Below are positions 61,438 to 64,000 of a stretch of 64,000 bases of DNA, one piece after another (the stretch's first letter is position 1; every line of letters begins with the position of its first letter). The translations under genes were made by a program, and so were the position numbers. The notes beneath the pieces were generated by a model. It worked only from the letters and a program-made list of their open reading frames with translations. It was not told the DNA's origin and ran no database searches. The DNA lies in assembly GCA_903834835.1 (NCBI GenBank), contig CAILKO010000043.1:1-64000 (forward strand), read 5' to 3'. The DNA is from an uncultured Pseudomonadota bacterium. GTDB taxonomy: Bacteria > Pseudomonadota > Gammaproteobacteria > Burkholderiales > SG8-39.

Positions 61438-62225
61438 GTGCGGATTTCGACCGGGACGCGCCCTTGCTGCGGGTGCGTTCTGTCGCCAAGGACTACGGGA
61501 GCATCGCCGCTGTCCGGGAGGCCAGCTTCAATCTCTGGCCCGCCGAGGTGCTTGCGATCGTAGGCGAGTCGGGATCCGGAAAATCCACGCTGCTCGACTG
61601 TGTTTCGGGGCGCTTGAAGCCGGACACCGGCACCGTCGAATTCATGACGCGCCACCAGGGCATGGCGGACATCCATGCGATGTCGGAGGCATCGCGCCGC
61701 ATGCTGGCGCGAACCGACTGGGGCTACGTGCACCAGCATGCGGAATCCGGTCTGCGCATGGGCGTTTCGGCCGGCGCAAACATCGGCGAGCGTCTGATGG
61801 CGCTCGGCGAGCGGCACTACGGCGATCTGCGCGCGCAGGCCGCAGACTGGATGGCGCGTGTCGAGCTTGACGAGGCGCGGATGGACGATGCGCCGCGCAG
61901 CTACTCGGGCGGTATGCGACAGCGTCTGCAGATTGCACGCAACCTGGTCACCAGGCCTCGGCTCGTGTTCATGGACGAGCCGACTTCGGGTCTGGATGTG
62001 TCGGTTCAGGCCAGGCTTCTGGACCTGCTCCGGTCGCTGACGCACGCGCTCGGGCTCGCAGCGATCGTCGTGACCCATGATCTGGCTGTTGCGCGGCTGC
62101 TGTCGCACAGGATGCTGGTCATGCAGCGCGGGCGGATCGTCGAAGAGGGCCTTACGGATCAGGTGCTCGATGATCCGCAGCACGCGTACACGCAGCTGCT
62201 GGTGTCCTCGGTGCTTCAGCCATGA
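61434..62225 (+). CDS. phnK: C-P lyase ABC-type subunit PhnK
   Basis: 263 residues. ABC ATPase with Walker A GESGSGKSTL, signature SYSGGMRQRLQIARNL, Walker B RLVFMDEPTSGLDVSVQAR and switch His VVTHD. The insertion after Walker A (DIHAMSEASRRMLARTDWGY) is typical of PhnK rather than a transporter ATPase. PhnK docks on PhnJ in the core complex. It begins with GTG overlapping the acetyltransferase stop (GTGA), and overlaps phnL by 4 bases. Confidence 0.95.
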   Translation: MSADFDRDAPLLRVRSVAKDYGSIAAVREASFNLWPAEVLAIVGESGSGKSTLLDCVSGRLKPDTGTVEFMTRHQGMADIHAMSEASRRMLARTDWGYVHQHAESGLRMGVSAGANIGERLMALGERHYGDLRAQAADWMARVELDEARMDDAPRSYSGGMRQRLQIARNLVTRPRLVFMDEPTSGLDVSVQARLLDLLRSLTHALGLAAIVVTHDLAVARLLSHRMLVMQRGRIVEEGLTDQVLDDPQHAYTQLLVSSVLQP

Positions 62226-62959
62226 ATCCGACGGCACCGCTGCTGCGGGTTACCGAGCTCTCGAAGACGTTCATGCTTCACCAGCAGGGCGGCGCGCATC
62301 TGAATGTGCTGGAAGGCGTTTCCCTCGAGGTTCGCCCCGGGGAATGCGTCGTGCTGCACGGTCCCTCCGGTGCGGGCAAGAGCAGTCTGCTCAAGTGCAT
62401 ATACGGGAACTACCGCGCCACCCGCGGGTCGATACTGCTGCGTCACCTGGACGAAGAGCACGACATCGCCTATGCGGCGCCGCGCACGATCCTTCGCATG
62501 CGCGAGCACGTGGTGGGGTACGTCAGTCAGTTCCTGCGTGCGGTGCCGCGTGTTCCCACGCTTGACGTGGTCGCCGAGCCCTTGATCGGCGGGCACGCGC
62601 GTGCGTCCGAGGCTGCGATGGAGGCCCGCTACCGTGCCGAGCAGCTTCTTCTGAGACTCCGGATTCCGATGCGGCTCTGGAATGTGCCGCCCGCCACGTT
62701 TTCCGGCGGCGAGCAGCAGCGGGTGAACATTGCGCGCGGGTTCATGCGCATGAAGCCGCTGCTGCTGCTGGACGAACCGACCGCCTCGCTGGACGAGGAC
62801 AGCCGGAGCACGGTGATCGAAATGATCAACGAGGCGCGCGATTCAGGCGCCGCGATCGTCGGGATATTCCACGATGCGCGTGCGCGCAACGAGGTGGCGA
62901 CACGGGTCGTCGAGATGAACGAACTCGGAGCGGCGCGTGCCGCACAGGATACCGAATGA
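62222..62959 (+). CDS. phnL: C-P lyase ABC-type subunit PhnL
   Basis: 245 residues. ABC ATPase: Walker A HGPSGAGKSSLLKC, signature TFSGGEQQRVNIARGF, Walker B LLLLDEPTASLDEDSRS. The N-terminal LSKTFMLHQQGGAHLNVLEG is typical of PhnL. With PhnK it supports the C-P lyase complex; it is not part of an importer. It overlaps both phnK and phnM by 4 bases, so the whole operon is translationally coupled. Confidence 0.95.
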   Translation: MNPTAPLLRVTELSKTFMLHQQGGAHLNVLEGVSLEVRPGECVVLHGPSGAGKSSLLKCIYGNYRATRGSILLRHLDEEHDIAYAAPRTILRMREHVVGYVSQFLRAVPRVPTLDVVAEPLIGGHARASEAAMEARYRAEQLLLRLRIPMRLWNVPPATFSGGEQQRVNIARGFMRMKPLLLLDEPTASLDEDSRSTVIEMINEARDSGAAIVGIFHDARARNEVATRVVEMNELGAARAAQDTE

Positions 62960-64000
62960 CTGAAACGATACTGCGCAATGCCCGCATCGTCCTGCAGGAC
63001 GAGGTGGTCCTGGGATCTGCAAAGATTGTCGACGGGCGCATCGAATCGGTGGACCCCGGCGCCTGCTCGGTAGCCTCCGCGCTCGATCTGGAGGGCGACT
63101 ACCTGCTGCCCGGTCTGGTGGAAATCCACACCGACAACCTGGAACGGCATCTGATGCCGCGACCGAAGACCCGGTGGCCCGAGTTGCCCGCTTTGCTGGG
63201 CCACGACGCGGAGGTCGCCTCGGCGGGCATCACCACCGTCTACGATGCGCTGGGCGTCGGTGATCTGGATGCCGAGGCGATGCGAGGTCAGCCGCTCGGG
63301 CCGATCATCGCCGCGCTGGATGAGGCGAGTGCGCGGGGCCTGCTCCGGATCGACCACCGGCTGCATGTTCGTGCGGAACTCCCGGCGCCCAATACGAGCG
63401 GGCTGTTTGCCCCGCTGGAGGATCATCCGCTGGTCGGGTTGATCTCGCTGATGGACCACACGCCGGGACAGCGTCAGTGGGAGGATGCGGAACACGCTCG
63501 CGTGTATTACTGCGGCAAGAAGGGCTGGTCGCCGGAAAAGTTCGAGCGCGCGGTGCGAGACTGGCGCGAACTTCAGGCGGAATATGCCGTACCGCAGCGC
63601 CGATTCTTTGTCGAGCACGCCGCGCGCAAGGGAATCCCGCTCGCGAGTCATGACGACACCGTCGTCGCGCACGTCGAAGCCGCCCTTGCGGAAGGGGTCG
63701 TCATTTCCGAATTCCCGACGCGCGAAATCGCCGCCAGGGCAGCGCGCGACAGCGGCATGAGTATCGTGATGGGGGCGCCGAACGTGGTCAGGGGAGGGTC
63801 CCATTCGGGCAATGTGTCCGCTCTGGATCTTGCGCGATCGGGATTGCTCGATGCGCTCTCATCCGACTATATCCCGGCGAGCCTGATGCTCGCGTGCTTC
63901 AGGCTCGTTTCCGAAGCTGACTTTGCGCTGCCCGCTGCTGTCGCTGTCGTGAGCAGGAACCCTGCCCGCGCGCTCGGTCTCGATGACAGGGGGGAACTCG
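62956..64000 (+). CDS. phnM: Alpha-D-ribose 1-methylphosphonate 5-triphosphate diphosphatase PhnM (3' end outside window)
   Basis: 348 residues are visible and the frame is still open at the window end (the family is about 380). Amidohydrolase fold: NARIVLQDEVVLGSAKIVDG at the start, metal-binding region EIHTDNLERHLMPRPKTRWP, MDHTPGQRQW, LASHDDTVVAHVE and GGSHSGNVSALDLA. It removes diphosphate from the phosphonate-ribose triphosphate before PhnJ acts. ATG 62956 overlaps phnL (ATGA). No phosphonate transporter genes (phnCDE) are seen in the window. Confidence 0.95.
   Translation, partial: MTETILRNARIVLQDEVVLGSAKIVDGRIESVDPGACSVASALDLEGDYLLPGLVEIHTDNLERHLMPRPKTRWPELPALLGHDAEVASAGITTVYDALGVGDLDAEAMRGQPLGPIIAALDEASARGLLRIDHRLHVRAELPAPNTSGLFAPLEDHPLVGLISLMDHTPGQRQWEDAEHARVYYCGKKGWSPEKFERAVRDWRELQAEYAVPQRRFFVEHAARKGIPLASHDDTVVAHVEAALAEGVVISEFPTREIAARAARDSGMSIVMGAPNVVRGGSHSGNVSALDLARSGLLDALSSDYIPASLMLACFRLVSEADFALPAAVAVVSRNPARALGLDDRGEL

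Overview
The window is a stretch of high-GC bacterial chromosome that reads as a betaproteobacterium, most likely Burkholderiales-like. The strongest reasons are gene orders usual in that group: ftsK-lolA-rarA-serS-tRNA-Ser, bamD/rluD-pgeF-phaC-phaA-phaB-phaR-rimO, and prfB-lysS. No species is assigned. No insertion sequence, prophage or CRISPR array was seen. Both window edges cut genes: a giant surface protein on the left and phnM on the right.

Layout. 1-5.6 kb: the C-terminal part of a very large repeat-rich secreted protein, then a Crp/Fnr-type regulator and an exported FecR-domain protein. 5.7-11.5 kb: housekeeping block (ftsK, lolA, rarA, serS), then tRNA-Ser(CGA) and the 4.5S SRP RNA. 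11.6-16.2 kb: a catabolic-looking island with a luciferase-like oxidoreductase, a deazaflavin-type nitroreductase, an SDR and an alpha/beta hydrolase on the minus strand, divergent from an extradiol-dioxygenase-like gene. 16.2-30.6 kb: tonB-like gene, NlpC/P60 lipoprotein, DinG-type helicase, bamD, rluD, pgeF, the polyhydroxybutyrate genes phaCABR, rimO, a triple-Rid protein and a type IV pilin. 30.6-41.8 kb: lysS, prfB with its programmed frameshift, an SDR, a receiver-metallo-beta-lactamase fusion, a flavodoxin-like gene, mtfA, an EamA transporter, relA, dusC and an outer-membrane protein.

The most interesting part is 41.9-64 kb, which looks like a phosphorus-economy region. An overlapping operon btaA-btaB-plcP (DUF3419 aminocarboxypropyl transferase, N-methyltransferase, metallophosphoesterase) could strip phospholipid head groups to diacylglycerol and rebuild phosphorus-free betaine lipid. 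Next to it are a CorA-type transporter, a membrane-anchored class III aminotransferase fused to a DUF962/Mpo1-like membrane domain, two related family-4 glycosyltransferases that could glycosylate diacylglycerol, and a diacylglycerol kinase. After a short stretch of regulatory and envelope genes comes a divergent C-P lyase locus: phnF and a DUF1045-PhnN fusion on one strand, phnG-H-I-J-acetyltransferase-K-L-M on the other, with a perfect palindromic operator candidate between them. The link between lipid remodelling and phosphonate use is inference from gene content; no convincing Pho box was found.

A second theme is a shared palindrome, GTAACATnnAwGTTAC, present three times (about 13.2, 29.9 and 51.0 kb), each time in an intergenic region and each time inside a longer inverted repeat. 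It may be the operator of an unidentified regulator encoded outside the window.
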